From assembly GCA_001513075.1 (NCBI GenBank), contig LFSE01000108.1, forward strand, positions 1-38,388: a stretch of 38,388 nucleotides of DNA, in the 5' to 3' direction. The translations under genes and the position numbers were made by a program. A model generated the notes under the pieces. The model was not told where the DNA came from. It did no database searches and worked only from the letters and a program-made list of their open reading frames with translations. The stretch comes from Clostridiales bacterium DTU074. GTDB lineage: Bacteria > Bacillota > Clostridia > Caldicoprobacterales > Caldicoprobacteraceae. Positions within the stretch are counted from its first letter, which is position 1; every line of letters begins with the position of its first letter. Below are positions 26,481 to 36,290 of this stretch, piece by piece.

Positions 26481-26503
26481 CCTGCCCGGGATTTCCGGGC
26501 AGG
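26481..26503 (-). other. GC-rich hairpin between pgk and tpiA
   Basis: A perfect 9-bp stem CCTGCCCGG/CCGGGCAGG (26495-26503 with 26481-26489) has a 5-nt loop and no U-run after it. It lies in the 91-bp gap between pgk and tpiA and may be an mRNA-processing or stabilising element within the operon. Confidence 0.6.
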
Positions 26504-26543
26504 TTTTGGTTGGGTAATCTATATAAAAATTTAGGGGGCAATG

Positions 26544-27728
26544 TTAGCAATCATTTAGTGCGGCTACACCGGGAAGCACCTTTCCTTCCAGGAACTCCAG
26601 CGACGCTCCTCCGCCCGTGGAAATGTGGGTCATCTTATCAGCAAAGCCAAGCTGTTCAACAGCTGCCGCTGAGTCCCCGCCCCCAATGATGGTAGTACCG
26701 CCGCATTCACTGACGTATTTTGCGATAGCCTTGGTGCCCTCGGCAAAGGCGGGCATTTCAAAAACTCCCATCGGCCCATTCCATACAACGGTCTTGGCTT
26801 TCTTTATCTCTTGGCCAAACATCTCTCGTGTTTTCGGCCCAATATCCAAGCCCTGCCAGCCCGGTTCGATATTTTGACTGTCCACTATTTTATGGGCGGC
26901 GTCAGCCTTAAATTCCTGGGCCACAACATTGTCAACAGGAAGCAACAGCTTTACGCCTTTGGCCTTTGCCTTATCCATCAAATCCTTTGCCAAATCTATC
27001 TTATCCTCTTCCAGCAGAGAATTGCCTATCTCGTACCCCATGGCTTTCAGGAAGGTATAGGCCATGCCTCCACCAATCAGAAGGACATCCACCTTATCTA
27101 TCAGGTTCTCAATTACTCCAATCTTATCCGAAACCTTGGCACCACCCAGGATAGCCACAAAGGGACGCTCTGGATTTTCAAGGGCTTTCCCCATGATCTC
27201 CAGCTCTTTTTGAATTAAGTATCCTGCCACAGCGGGCAAATGACGGGCTACCCCTTCGGTTGATGCATGGGCCCGGTGTGCGGTACCAAAAGCATCGTTT
27301 ACATATATATCTCCTAGTTGGGCCAGGACCTTGGCAAATTCAGGATCATTTTTCTCCTCTTCCTTATGGAAGCGCACATTTTCCAGAAGAACCACCTGGC
27401 CATCCTTCATATTGGCTACCGCCTGTTTTGCACTTTCACCTATAACATCCTGAGCCATTATAACATCCTGACCAAGAAGCTCGCTCAAACGCTTGGCAAC
27501 CGGTGCCAGGCTGTATTTCGGATTCATCTGTCCCTTAGGCCTTCCCAAGTGAGACATAAGGATAACCTTGGCTTTATTCTTAACAAGGTACTGAATTGTA
27601 GGAAGCGCTGCCCTTATGCGAGTATCATCGGTTATATTCTTGTTCTCATCCAGGGGAACATTGAAATCCACCCGCACCAGCACGCGTTTACCTGCTACCT
27701 GAATATCCTCAATGGTTTTTTTATTCAC
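26544..27728 (-). CDS. pgk: Phosphoglycerate kinase
   Basis: This enzyme transfers phosphate from 1,3-bisphosphoglycerate to ADP, making ATP. The 394-residue protein shows the signature [20 protein letters not shown] (in part), [27 protein letters not shown], the hinge and nucleotide region [26 protein letters not shown] and [13 protein letters not shown] with [19 protein letters not shown] 27728 is chosen because it gives the usual VNKKTIEDI start, 8 nt after AAAGGAG; TTG 27731 is an alternative. It starts 18 bp after the gap stop and is co-transcribed with it. Confidence 0.98.
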   Translation of the reverse strand: MNKKTIEDIQVAGKRVLVRVDFNVPLDENKNITDDTRIRAALPTIQYLVKNKAKVILMSHLGRPKGQMNPKYSLAPVAKRLSELLGQDVIMAQDVIGESAKQAVANMKDGQVVLLENVRFHKEEEKNDPEFAKVLAQLGDIYVNDAFGTAHRAHASTEGVARHLPAVAGYLIQKELEIMGKALENPERPFVAILGGAKVSDKIGVIENLIDKVDVLLIGGGMAYTFLKAMGYEIGNSLLEEDKIDLAKDLMDKAKAKGVKLLLPVDNVVAQEFKADAAHKIVDSQNIEPGWQGLDIGPKTREMFGQEIKKAKTVVWNGPMGVFEMPAFAEGTKAIAKYVSECGGTTIIGGGDSAAAVEQLGFADKMTHISTGGGASLEFLEGKVLPGVAALNDC

Positions 27729-27746
27729 CAAGATCACTCCTTTGCA

Positions 27747-28787
<1,041 letters not shown>

Positions 28788-28846
28788 TTATTTTTGCTGT
28801 CAAAACAGCATCTTTTTCGTTTTTCTGATAAGCAACATACTGCGGG

Positions 28847-29932
28847 CTATGCTTTTCGCACATCGTTATATGGCACCACGTCCATTTCCTTCCGTTGGAG
28901 CTCCTGGTCCTTAACCAATTGGAGAATTTCGCGGGCAGCACCTTCATCGGTTACAAAAACACCATTTCTCCAGTGGGTAAGTACGGCAACTATTGCCTGC
29001 GCTTTTTGTCTGCCTCCGGCTACCCCTATTAATTTGGGAATGCGTTTTAGATTATCCATATTTAACCAAATTGAATTGCAGGCATAAACTATCTCGCCCT
29101 TTGCATTGAAAAAATAACCGAAAGCTTCAGCTGCAGCACCCATCTTTTCCAATGCCTGTTGCAAGCTTGGTGGAAAGTTTCTCCTTTGCATCATGTCCTG
29201 TGCCCGCCCGATCCCATAGATAAGAATATCGGCATTTTTTAGATTCTCTATTACGCTTTTTATATCGGGCTCGTTCATAAGGGTTTCCATGGACTCCGCC
29301 CTCAGCTGATCCGGTATGTGCAGAAGCTTATACTGTCCACCCAGCTTTTTCGCAAATATGGAGGCTATAACATTTGATTGATACTCTACATTTTTGCCCA
29401 TACCGCCTCTTGCAGGCACCACCACTATGTTGGTTCGGCCATGGGTTGCAGACAGGGCGTCAGCAACAGCACCAACGGTAGAGCCACCTGTTACTGCTAT
29501 AATGTTGCCTCCGGTGATTATGCTTTTCAAATATTTAGCCGCAGCTTTGCCTATATCCTTTAAAACCAGCGGGTCCTCATCCACATCACCGGGTACGACA
29601 ACAGCATGCTGCAAACCAAATATTTCTACCAGCTTTGTTTCTAACTCATGAAGCCCTCTCAGCTTATGGGTAAAATCCTTAAGATTTTCAAGCAGCGATT
29701 CACCCTCTACCGTAACCCTCATACCTGAAGGCCCAATGTCTAAAAAACCAGCATTTCTCAAAAAATCGGTCTCGTTGCGGACTACCCTTTCCCCAAGCCC
29801 AAGACATGATGCCAGCGCTCTTCGTCCAATAGGTTGAAAAGTATATATATTCCGCAATATAGTATATCGCTTTTCGTACAGTTCTATTAGCTCAGGTACT
29901 ATTTTTTTTAGCAATATATGGGGCTGCGCCAT
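28847..29932 (-). CDS. cggR: Central glycolytic genes regulator CggR (SorC family)
   Basis: CggR represses the gap operon, and in Bacillus it responds to fructose-1,6-bisphosphate. The 361-residue protein has an N-terminal helix-turn-helix (IGRRALASCLGLGERVVRNETDFLRNAG, about 35-62) and a SorC-type sugar-phosphate-binding domain (IIAVTGGSTVGAVADAL, VVPARGGMGKNVEYQSN, ILIYGIGRAQDMM, LIGVAGGRQKAQAI). ATG 29932 follows GGAG at 6 nt. Directly upstream are its operator repeats and a good promoter, consistent with autoregulation. It heads cggR-gap-pgk-tpiA-gpmI-eno. Confidence 0.95.
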   Translation of the reverse strand: MAQPHILLKKIVPELIELYEKRYTILRNIYTFQPIGRRALASCLGLGERVVRNETDFLRNAGFLDIGPSGMRVTVEGESLLENLKDFTHKLRGLHELETKLVEIFGLQHAVVVPGDVDEDPLVLKDIGKAAAKYLKSIITGGNIIAVTGGSTVGAVADALSATHGRTNIVVVPARGGMGKNVEYQSNVIASIFAKKLGGQYKLLHIPDQLRAESMETLMNEPDIKSVIENLKNADILIYGIGRAQDMMQRRNFPPSLQQALEKMGAAAEAFGYFFNAKGEIVYACNSIWLNMDNLKRIPKLIGVAGGRQKAQAIVAVLTHWRNGVFVTDEGAAREILQLVKDQELQRKEMDVVPYNDVRKA

Positions 29933-29948
29933 AAATCACTCCACCCCG

Positions 29949-29983
29949 GACCTGTTTTGTCCCGCCGTGCAAAAAACGTCCCG
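29949..29983 (-). promoter_or_regulatory. CggR operator (two CGGGAC half-sites)
   Basis: The minus strand carries CGGGAC at 29978-29983 and again at 29959-29964, a 19-bp offset. Each is followed after 6 nt by a degenerate second box (TGCA and GGTC). The established Bacillus CggR operator is CGGGAC-N6-TGTC-N4-CGGGAC-N6-TGTC. The site lies at about +33 to +67 from the predicted start and just before the cggR ribosome site. Confidence 0.85.
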
Positions 29984-30022
29984 CCCACCTCACACAACAA
30001 GGACAACGGTAATACGTTTTTT

Positions 30023-30051
30023 ATTGTATATTAAAATCCTGGAAATTTCAA
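30023..30051 (-). promoter_or_regulatory. Promoter of the cggR-glycolytic operon
   Basis: TTGAAA (30046-30051), a 17-bp spacer and TACAAT (30023-30028) lie about 90 bp upstream of cggR, within the region after the rpoN stop. Its position just upstream of the CGGGAC repeats supports the assignment. Confidence 0.8.
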
Positions 30052-30079
30052 TACGATTGTCTGTAAAAAAACAAAAAAA

Positions 30080-31465
30080 TCAACAATATCTTTTCCTCAG
30101 CACCGAATTGGATATCCCCAACTGTTTCCTGTACTTTGCAACAGTTCGGCGCGATATGGCTATTCCCTTCTCCCGCAGAACTTCGGATATTTTCTGATCG
30201 CTAAGGGGTTTTCTTATGTCTTCGTCAGCTATAATGCTGCGTATAATTTCCTTAACTCCTTCGGCCGTCATCTCAAGCCCGTCTTCAGTTTCTACCGGGC
30301 CGGTAAAAAAGTATTTCATATCATAAATTCCACGGGGAGTCTGAATATATTTATTGTCTATTGCCCGGCTTACGGTAGACGCATGCAAACCGCAATCATG
30401 TGCAACCATCTGGAGGGAAAGGGGTTTCAATTCTCTTGGCCCATTGTCCAGGAATTCTCTCTGATGCTTCACTATGGACATGGACACTTTAATAATGGTA
30501 TTTCTGCGTTGTTCAACGGCTTTTATAATACACAGGGCCCTGTTCAACTTCATCCTAATATATTCTGCAACGCCAGGATCAAGATTGGACTGCTGCAGAA
30601 TCTTCCTGTATACCCGATTTATACGCAACCGTGGCGCTGTATGCTCTTCAATCGATATATGATAATCGTTTCCTATTTTTCTTACTGTCACATCAGGAGT
30701 AATATACCGGATCCCGCGCGCGCTTGCAAATTTCCTCCCGGGCTTCGGTTCAAGGGAGCGAATAAGATCGCTAATCCGCTGAACCTCCTGTATAGATACG
30801 GCCAACCTCCTGCTGATCAGGGCCAGTCGATTATGAGCAATATCATTCAAATGCTCCAAAACTATTATCTTTACGGTAGGGTTTAATTTCCCCATCCGGG
30901 CCAGCTGAATGAGCATGCATTCCCGCAGGCTTCTGGCCCCTACCCCGGGAGGATCCATGGTTTGTACCAAGTGGAGCATCCTGAAAACACTTTTCCTGTC
31001 GGTATTTAGAATACATGCAATCTCGTGTTTGGATATGAGCAGATAGCCATTGTCATCAAGGTTCTCAATAATAAAGGCAGCAATCCTTTTATCAGTCTGG
31101 CTGATGTTCAACACCTTCAGCTGTTCCAAAAGATACTCATGCAGAGTTACATCCCTGCATACTATGTTTTCATACGAAAACTCCCGTTCATCCTCGTAAT
31201 ATCCCGTGTTATCAGGGTCATCATGATAGCCGGCGCTGCCAAAGTATTCCTTCCAATCTACTGGAAAATCCGCATCATCGTTCTCCTGGCCAATTCTTCT
31301 GACTTCTTCACATAACTCGAATAATGGATTCTGTTCCATCTCGCTCTGTATAAAATTGTATAGCTCATCCGATGAATACTGTAAAACCTTTAAAGCCTGC
31401 TTAAGTTCAGGGACTATGACTATCCTTTGGCTCTGGTCCAGACCCGCTTCAAATTTCAATTTCAC
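30080..31465 (-). CDS. rpoN: RNA polymerase sigma-54 factor
   Basis: Sigma-54 directs transcription from -24/-12 promoters with enhancer-binding ATPases. The 461-residue protein has the Gln-rich region I (QSQRIVIVPELKQALKVLQYSS), an acidic region II, a core-binding domain, the DNA-binding HTH (HDCGLHASTVSRAIDNKYIQTPRG) and a RpoN box (SRRTVAKYRKQLGI, close to the canonical ARRTVAKYREMLGI). The start is GTG 31465, with GGAGG 7 nt upstream; an in-frame ATG further up is not preceded by a site. No sigma-54 activator or -24/-12 promoter was recognised in this window, so its targets lie elsewhere. It directly precedes cggR on the same strand. Confidence 0.97.
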   Translation of the reverse strand: MKLKFEAGLDQSQRIVIVPELKQALKVLQYSSDELYNFIQSEMEQNPLFELCEEVRRIGQENDDADFPVDWKEYFGSAGYHDDPDNTGYYEDEREFSYENIVCRDVTLHEYLLEQLKVLNISQTDKRIAAFIIENLDDNGYLLISKHEIACILNTDRKSVFRMLHLVQTMDPPGVGARSLRECMLIQLARMGKLNPTVKIIVLEHLNDIAHNRLALISRRLAVSIQEVQRISDLIRSLEPKPGRKFASARGIRYITPDVTVRKIGNDYHISIEEHTAPRLRINRVYRKILQQSNLDPGVAEYIRMKLNRALCIIKAVEQRRNTIIKVSMSIVKHQREFLDNGPRELKPLSLQMVAHDCGLHASTVSRAIDNKYIQTPRGIYDMKYFFTGPVETEDGLEMTAEGVKEIIRSIIADEDIRKPLSDQKISEVLREKGIAISRRTVAKYRKQLGISNSVLRKRYC

Positions 31466-31564
31466 ACTGGTCCCTCCCCGACCTAACATCAAGCTTGCTC
31501 AAGGCAATTTCCCCAATACCCTTTTAAATCCGGGTTAATACCAATATATTATCTTCCTAAATTC

Positions 31565-31594
31565 ATTATATCCCAAACGACGAAATATGACCAA
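31565..31594 (-). promoter_or_regulatory. Candidate promoter of rpoN
   Basis: TTGGTC (31589-31594), an 18-bp spacer and TATAAT (31565-31570) lie about 100 bp upstream of the rpoN GTG, directly after the trmL stop. Confidence 0.55.
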
Positions 31595-31610
31595 TCCATG
31601 GTTGGCCCTT

Positions 31611-32099
31611 TTATTCCGTCCTAAGCCTGCCGGCAAGTTCTAAACCGGGAAAGTCCAGCTGTCTCAATGCCTCATATACAATAATGGCTACCGAATTGGA
31701 TAGATTAAGCGAACGAGCTTCCGGCTTCATAGGAATGCGGATACAGCGTTCATAATTCTTCCGCAGCAAATCCTCCGGAAGTCCCGCCGTCTCCTTCCCG
31801 AAAAATATTATACTGTCATGATTATATCTTACCCGGGTGTAATCCCTTGGGGCCTTGGTTGTCGCAAAATAAAAGTCACCTCCGGGATGCTGCCGAAATA
31901 TCTCATCTACAGAATCATGGTAACGTATATCAACCAGATGCCAGTAATCCAGGCCGGCCCGTTTCAAATATTTATCATCCACCGAAAAACCAAGGGGTTT
32001 AATAAGATGAAGTATGCAACCCGTAGCGGCGCATGTTCGCACAATATTTCCGGTATTCTGGGGTATTTCAGGTTCTACCAGAACTATATGTAATGGCAT
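31611..32099 (-). CDS. trmL: tRNA (cytidine/uridine-34-2'-O-)-methyltransferase TrmL
   Basis: TrmL methylates the ribose of the wobble nucleotide in certain leucine tRNAs. The 162-residue SPOUT (knotted) enzyme shows motif 1 VEPEIPQNTGNIVRTCAATG, motif 2 IIFFGKETAGLPEDLL and motif 3 RSLNLSNSVAIIVYEALRQ, close to the E. coli TrmL and Bacillus CspR families. ATG 32099 gives the usual short MPLHIVLVEPEIPQN start with GGTGGGAG upstream; longer in-frame starts overlap ldh. It begins 14 bp after the ldh stop, so it may be co-transcribed with it. Confidence 0.95.
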   Translation of the reverse strand: MPLHIVLVEPEIPQNTGNIVRTCAATGCILHLIKPLGFSVDDKYLKRAGLDYWHLVDIRYHDSVDEIFRQHPGGDFYFATTKAPRDYTRVRYNHDSIIFFGKETAGLPEDLLRKNYERCIRIPMKPEARSLNLSNSVAIIVYEALRQLDFPGLELAGRLRTE

Positions 32100-32113
32100 A
32101 TGCAACTCCCACC

Positions 32114-33067
32114 TTAAAGCCCTACTTCCTTCATCCAACCCTTAAGGATATCAGCCGATCTCCTAAATCCCTTCTTTTCTTCCTCGTTTAGCGGAAGCTC
32201 CAATACCTTTACCACACCCTTGGCATTGAGAAGTGTGGGCAGGCTTAAACAAACATCTTCCACACCGTAATACCCCTGCATCAGCGATGATATCGACAGA
32301 ACAACATTTTCATCCCGTACTATAGCTTCTACAATACGCCTGACCGAAAGCCCTACCGCATAATAGGTAGCACCCTTCCCCTCAATAATTTTGTATGCCG
32401 AATTCTTCACATCCTCAAAGATCTTCATTTTTTCCTCCGGCAAACAGGCCCGTCCGCAACGAAAACAATACTGTTCTATGGGCATACCCGCTATATTTGT
32501 TATACTCCATGCAGGCACCTCGCTGTCGCCATGCTCTCCTATGATATACGCGTGGATGTTCTGGGTGGCAACATGACAGTGCTGGCCCAGTAAAAATCTG
32601 AACCTGGCGCTGTCCAGCACGGTCCCCGAACCAATGACCTGGCTGGGTGGCAGTCCCGATATCTTGAGGGTAGCGTATGTTAGTATGTCTACCGGATTCG
32701 TGACCACCAGTATAATGCAGTCCTTGTTATGCTCCACAATCTTAGGTGTAATTGAATAAAATACCTCTATATTCCTCTTCAGCAGGTCAATACGCGTTTC
32801 ACCGGGTTTTTGACCAACTCCCGCGGTTATAATGACCACGTTGGAGTCAGCACAGTCCTCATATGTACCCGCCCTTATCCTGACGGGAGGAACAAAGGCA
32901 ATTCCGTGGTTCAAATCCATTACCTCGCCCTCCAGCCGCTTCTGATTAACATCAACCAGCACGATTTCCGATACCGTTCCCCCCATCATCAGTGCATATG
33001 CAGTGGTAGCACCTACAAATCCGGCGCCTATAATAGTGACCTTATTGCCATAATATTTTGTTTCCAT
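32114..33067 (-). CDS. ldh: L-lactate dehydrogenase
   Basis: This enzyme reduces pyruvate to L-lactate with NADH, regenerating NAD for glycolysis. The 317-residue protein has the Rossmann motif IIGAGFVGATTAYAL, LVDVNQKRLEGEVMDLNHG (the Asp fits NAD specificity), the substrate loop GVGQKPGETRIDLL (LDH-type rather than malate-type) and the catalytic IIGEHGDSEVPAWS histidine region. ATG 33067 follows GGAG by 10 nt; TTG 33073 is nearer and also possible. It heads a small operon with trmL. Its promoter region contains a perfect palindrome just downstream of the -10, so regulation by a DNA-binding repressor is plausible. It lies near the glycolytic operon, which would supply its substrate. Confidence 0.95.
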   Translation of the reverse strand: METKYYGNKVTIIGAGFVGATTAYALMMGGTVSEIVLVDVNQKRLEGEVMDLNHGIAFVPPVRIRAGTYEDCADSNVVIITAGVGQKPGETRIDLLKRNIEVFYSITPKIVEHNKDCIILVVTNPVDILTYATLKISGLPPSQVIGSGTVLDSARFRFLLGQHCHVATQNIHAYIIGEHGDSEVPAWSITNIAGMPIEQYCFRCGRACLPEEKMKIFEDVKNSAYKIIEGKGATYYAVGLSVRRIVEAIVRDENVVLSISSLMQGYYGVEDVCLSLPTLLNAKGVVKVLELPLNEEEKKGFRRSADILKGWMKEVGL

Positions 33068-33176
33068 TGCCAAATCTCTCCTTTGCTATCAACATAACTT
33101 TTCGCAAAATGTTATTCCGCTCAAGCCTCGCATTTTATATTATTCTGCACGGTATATGTTTTTCCTTCATTAAATA

Positions 33177-33214
33177 CATCAACACCGCTGTTGATGCCTC
33201 TATCATGTATTATA
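33177..33214 (-). promoter_or_regulatory. ldh promoter -10 with downstream palindromic operator candidate
   Basis: On the minus strand an extended -10 (TGGTATAAT, hexamer at 33209-33214) is followed at about +6 to +26 by a perfect palindrome CATCAACA-CCGC-TGTTGATG (33177-33196). No good -35 is seen. The palindrome is not the Rex site (TTGTGAA-N4-TTCACAA) and I do not recognise its protein. Confidence 0.55.
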
Positions 33215-33292
33215 CCACAGGACCCGCATACCACTCCTTAATTTCTAAGTCTTTTTTCGGATTTTCAGTTCGGCGGCTTAAAAATGTCCGTC

Positions 33293-33321
33293 TTGCAAAC
33301 GATAATATAAAATGGTAAAAT
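33293..33321 (+). promoter_or_regulatory. Promoter of the lytic transglycosylase gene
   Basis: TTGCAA (33293-33298), a 17-bp spacer and TAAAAT (33316-33321) lie about 30 bp upstream of the ATG at 33351. This makes a compact promoter divergent from ldh. Confidence 0.65.
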
Positions 33322-33350
33322 AGGCACACACAATGAAGGTGGGATATTCT

Positions 33351-34037
33351 ATGGCAAACCTGGTTAGACAGATATTCCAACAGAAGCTTCATGAGATCGA
33401 AAGTCGTCTTCCTCACAATGTAACTTTTTTGGCTTCCAAAAGACATGCCGTATCCTTTAAAAGAGTTCTTAAGCAACAAACAGACAATACCATGAAGGAT
33501 AGCGGATCTGAAAAAAAAGACGAAAGCAGAGTGGCAGGCAATTATTTCAGGCAGATTTCCAATAACCCGCTATTATCCCGGCTTTTGTTCTCTCAGCTGC
33601 TATACCCGGGTCCGGATGCCTACTCAGAAGTTAATGCCAATTACGATCAAATTATTGCGCAAACGGCCGGAAAATACGGTGTGGATCCCCAACTAATAAA
33701 AGCTGTAATTAAAACCGAATCGAATTTCAATCCGCTGGCGATATCACAGGCTGGAGCCATGGGCCTTATGCAGCTTATGCCGAACACGGCCCAATCCCTT
33801 GGCATCTCAGATCCTTTCGATCCGATTCAAAATATCGATGGAGGCGTACGGTATTTGAAAAGCCTGCTTACCCGTTTTAACGGAAATATAGATTTAGCCC
33901 TGGCTGCCTACAACTGGGGGCCGGGCAGAATCGAATCAAATGGAATTACCGATTTAACAGATCCGGTCCAGTTCGAAAAACTTCCTGCCGAAACCCGAAA
34001 TTATATACAAAGAATCCGGCAATATCTGGGTTTATAA
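33351..34037 (+). CDS. SLT-domain lytic transglycosylase
   Basis: The 228-residue protein has an SLT (goose-lysozyme-like) domain from about residue 95. It includes GVDPQLIKAVIKTESNFNP with catalytic E123, the GAMGLMQLMPNTAQSLGI signature (about 136-153), DGGVRYLKSLLTRFNGNI, and ALAAYNWGPGRI. These enzymes cleave peptidoglycan glycan strands with anhydro-muramic formation. No signal peptide or lipobox is clear; the N-terminal 90 residues are basic and of unknown function. ATG 33351 follows AAGGTGGG; an in-frame ATG at 33333 has no ribosome site. It is a plus-strand gene between ldh and hsp20, with its own promoter. Its role (sporulation, growth or secretion assembly) is not shown by the context. 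Confidence 0.9.
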   Translation: MANLVRQIFQQKLHEIESRLPHNVTFLASKRHAVSFKRVLKQQTDNTMKDSGSEKKDESRVAGNYFRQISNNPLLSRLLFSQLLYPGPDAYSEVNANYDQIIAQTAGKYGVDPQLIKAVIKTESNFNPLAISQAGAMGLMQLMPNTAQSLGISDPFDPIQNIDGGVRYLKSLLTRFNGNIDLALAAYNWGPGRIESNGITDLTDPVQFEKLPAETRNYIQRIRQYLGL

Positions 34038-34069
34038 AAGCGAAGTTATATTTGTACTTTTGATCAATA

Positions 34070-34109
34070 CCAAAAGGGGTACAGCTCATACCAGCCGTAC
34101 CCCTTTTGG
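34070..34109. terminator. Bidirectional terminator between the transglycosylase and hsp20 genes
   Basis: A perfect 13-bp stem CCAAAAGGGGTAC/GTACCCCTTTTGG with a 14-nt loop lies between convergent genes. The arms' own A and T runs give a U-rich 3' arm on either strand, though no extra T-run follows. Confidence 0.75.
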
Positions 34110-34143
34110 ATATTGGATCAGCTATCCCTCGATACCTTAAACC

Positions 34144-34602
34144 TTAGTTTATGTCAATTTTTCTGCCTCGTCTTATATATTCTTCAGCCTTAGGAAGCAC
34201 AATTCGAAGTATACCGTTCTTGTACTCGGCTTTTACATCCTCCTGTTTCACACCATCTACCAGGAAGGTTCTGGATACCTGATCGTATCTTCTTTCCCTG
34301 CGGATGAAATTGCTTCTTTCTTCGTTCACGCTTTGGTCACGCTTGGCAGAAATGGTCAATCTGTCATCCAGCAGTTCAACCTCTATTTCATCTTTGTTGA
34401 ATCCCGGCATTTCAGCCTCAATAATGTATTCCTTATCTGTCTCTCTAATATCAGCCCTTATTCCGGTTATTCCGGAACCAAATCCCGTTAGAAAACCTAC
34501 ATCAAAGAATTCATCCAGAAGATCTCTCCCAAAAAAGTCCCTGATCAATTCACTGGGTGTTAAAGCGTTGCGCCTTCTTCTGAAGAGGGTTATATCACGC
34601 AT
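34144..34602 (-). CDS. Small heat-shock protein, Hsp20/alpha-crystallin family
   Basis: The 152-residue chaperone has a central alpha-crystallin domain (about 45-140). GIRADIRETDKEYIIEAEMPGF, DEIEVELLDDRLTISAKR and RRERRYDQVSRTFLVDGV lead to the C-terminal ILRIVLPKAEE, including the conserved A-x-x-x-n-G-v-L-type motif in AEYKNGILRI. Its role is to hold unfolding proteins in a soluble state under heat or other stress. ATG 34602 follows AAGGAG by 8 nt. The gene stands alone, with a promoter upstream and a shared terminator downstream. No CIRCE element is visible; repeated TTTGACT boxes lie at the promoter. Confidence 0.94.
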   Translation of the reverse strand: MRDITLFRRRRNALTPSELIRDFFGRDLLDEFFDVGFLTGFGSGITGIRADIRETDKEYIIEAEMPGFNKDEIEVELLDDRLTISAKRDQSVNEERSNFIRRERRYDQVSRTFLVDGVKQEDVKAEYKNGILRIVLPKAEEYIRRGRKIDIN

Positions 34603-34650
34603 TATGCTCACTCCTTTTTATCATTTATTATTTCCTCAATTTGCACTTTT

Positions 34651-34686
34651 ATTATAAACGCAATAGTCAAAGTTAGTCAAAGTCAA
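34651..34686 (-). promoter_or_regulatory. hsp20 promoter with repeated TTTGACT
   Basis: TATAAT (34651-34656) is preceded by three TTGACT copies on the minus strand (34665-34670, 34675-34680, 34681-34686). The middle copy is 18 bp from the -10 and is the likely -35. The repeats may be simple duplication or a regulator site; the gap to galK (34603-34834) otherwise shows only AT-rich sequence. Confidence 0.55.
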
Positions 34687-34834
34687 ATTATTGGCAAAAA
34701 AAGAAATATGGGCTCATTTTCACCTTTTCTTTTGACATTATATCTCTATTACCAAATAAAGCTAATTTTTTCTTTTAATTGCTTATTAAATCGTCATACG
34801 GTAATCCAGGGAGACAAGCCACAGACAAAATACT

Positions 34835-36142
34835 TTATATCAGCGTATTTATACACAGGGTTCCGTAGGAACGTATAGTTAAAACGGTTACACAATCGCT
34901 TCCGTGCACCTTTTCAATAAGCTCCACATACTCCTTCAGCAATTCATTTGGCATAAAAACAAGAATGGTACCGGCAAAGCCTCCCCCATGAACCCTGCAT
35001 GCCCCTTTGCCAGCCCCCTTCAGGAAGTCTTCGGTAAGGCTCAATGTAAGCGTAACACCCTGCTCATGGGGATTCTTGGTGGTAAAACAGTTTTGTAGAC
35101 GCTTCCATGAGCTATTTCCGGATTCATTGACCAATTTGAGAAATTTATTGAAATCTCCTTTCTCCAAAGCCTCTACCTGCTGCACTACCCGCTGATCTTC
35201 CCCCAAAAAGTGCATCGCCCGTAAAATTGCCCGATCCCCTACCTCCTGTCGGAGCCTGGGAATGTTCCGCAACAGATCCGCCATTGAAATCTCTCTGCAA
35301 ACCGTCTTACCCAGGGCTTTAGCCACCGACTTCATTTCTGCAGGTACAGCCGCATAATCATCGGTAAGATCGGCATGGCTGCCGCCGGTATTAACTACCA
35401 GCAGGGAATAATTCTGGGATGCAAAGTCAAAATCTATCTTCTTAACAATCGGATTATCGAAATCTTTAAAATCAATGGCAACAAGTCCTCCCATGGCACA
35501 GGCAATCTGATCCATCAAGCCACAGGGTTTATTAAAGTACACATTCTCGGCATACTGTCCGATCTTGGCCAAAAGTATTTCATCTATTTTTCCTTCATTG
35601 TACAGGTGGTTCATGATGGTTCCAAGCAAAATCTCAATGCAGGCCGAAGAACTCAAGCCCGAACCCCCTAAAACATCACTGGTTATGTAGGCGTTAAACC
35701 CGCCAATTTCATATCCGGATTCCTTTATCCGCCCGGCAATCCCCCTGATGAGTGCGGCCGTAGTTCCTTCCTCTTCCGGGACGGGATGCAAATTTTCCAG
35801 CCCGACTATGAAGGGCTCGGGATAGCCTTCCGAATACACAGTGATGACGCTGTCCTGAGATCGGGTGACCACAGCAATAGCATCCAGGCTAATGCCGGCC
35901 GCCAATACCCTGCCGGCGTTGTGATCGGTATGATTGCCCCCGATCTCCGTACGGCCGGGAGTGCTGAAAATAAAGAATTCCTCATTGATATGCTGTGGAA
36001 ACAGTTCACAAAAGCGTACCGTTGCCTGTATGTATCTCGTAATTTGCTTTTCCGCCATCTGTGAATCCGAGCCGTAAAGCTTTGATAACAAATCTCCTGC
36101 CTTTGGCCCCCTTAGCCTTTGCCTCAATAAATTCAAAGTCAT
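34835..36142 (-). CDS. galK: Galactokinase
   Basis: This GHMP kinase phosphorylates galactose to galactose 1-phosphate, the first Leloir step. The 435-residue protein shows the galactokinase motif (FSTPGRTEIGGNHTDHNAGR, a variant of PGRVNLIGEHTDY), the ATP-binding DVLGGSGLSSSACIEIL, and the third motif ACRVHGGGFAGTILVFM. It also has FNKPCGLMDQIACAMGG, which carries the catalytic aspartate. The favoured start is ATG 36142, because the upstream TTG lies too close to GGAGG (about 12 nt from it to the ATG). It follows galT by 148 bp on the same strand; together they convert galactose for glycolysis, the likely fate of galactose released by the island's hydrolases. Confidence 0.95.
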   Translation of the reverse strand: MTLNLLRQRLRGPKAGDLLSKLYGSDSQMAEKQITRYIQATVRFCELFPQHINEEFFIFSTPGRTEIGGNHTDHNAGRVLAAGISLDAIAVVTRSQDSVITVYSEGYPEPFIVGLENLHPVPEEEGTTAALIRGIAGRIKESGYEIGGFNAYITSDVLGGSGLSSSACIEILLGTIMNHLYNEGKIDEILLAKIGQYAENVYFNKPCGLMDQIACAMGGLVAIDFKDFDNPIVKKIDFDFASQNYSLLVVNTGGSHADLTDDYAAVPAEMKSVAKALGKTVCREISMADLLRNIPRLRQEVGDRAILRAMHFLGEDQRVVQQVEALEKGDFNKFLKLVNESGNSSWKRLQNCFTTKNPHEQGVTLTLSLTEDFLKGAGKGACRVHGGGFAGTILVFMPNELLKEYVELIEKVHGSDCVTVLTIRSYGTLCINTLI

Positions 36143-36290
36143 AATCTTCAAACACCTCCAGAATCAGCGGCCGTACTTTATTTAGCCTTGTTTACCCTGG
36201 CTGCAGCCGGCCAAATTATAACCTTAATTTGATTGTAAGATTACTGACATTTAATGCGGTTTGATTGGTTTTCTGATTTAAACCCGGTTG

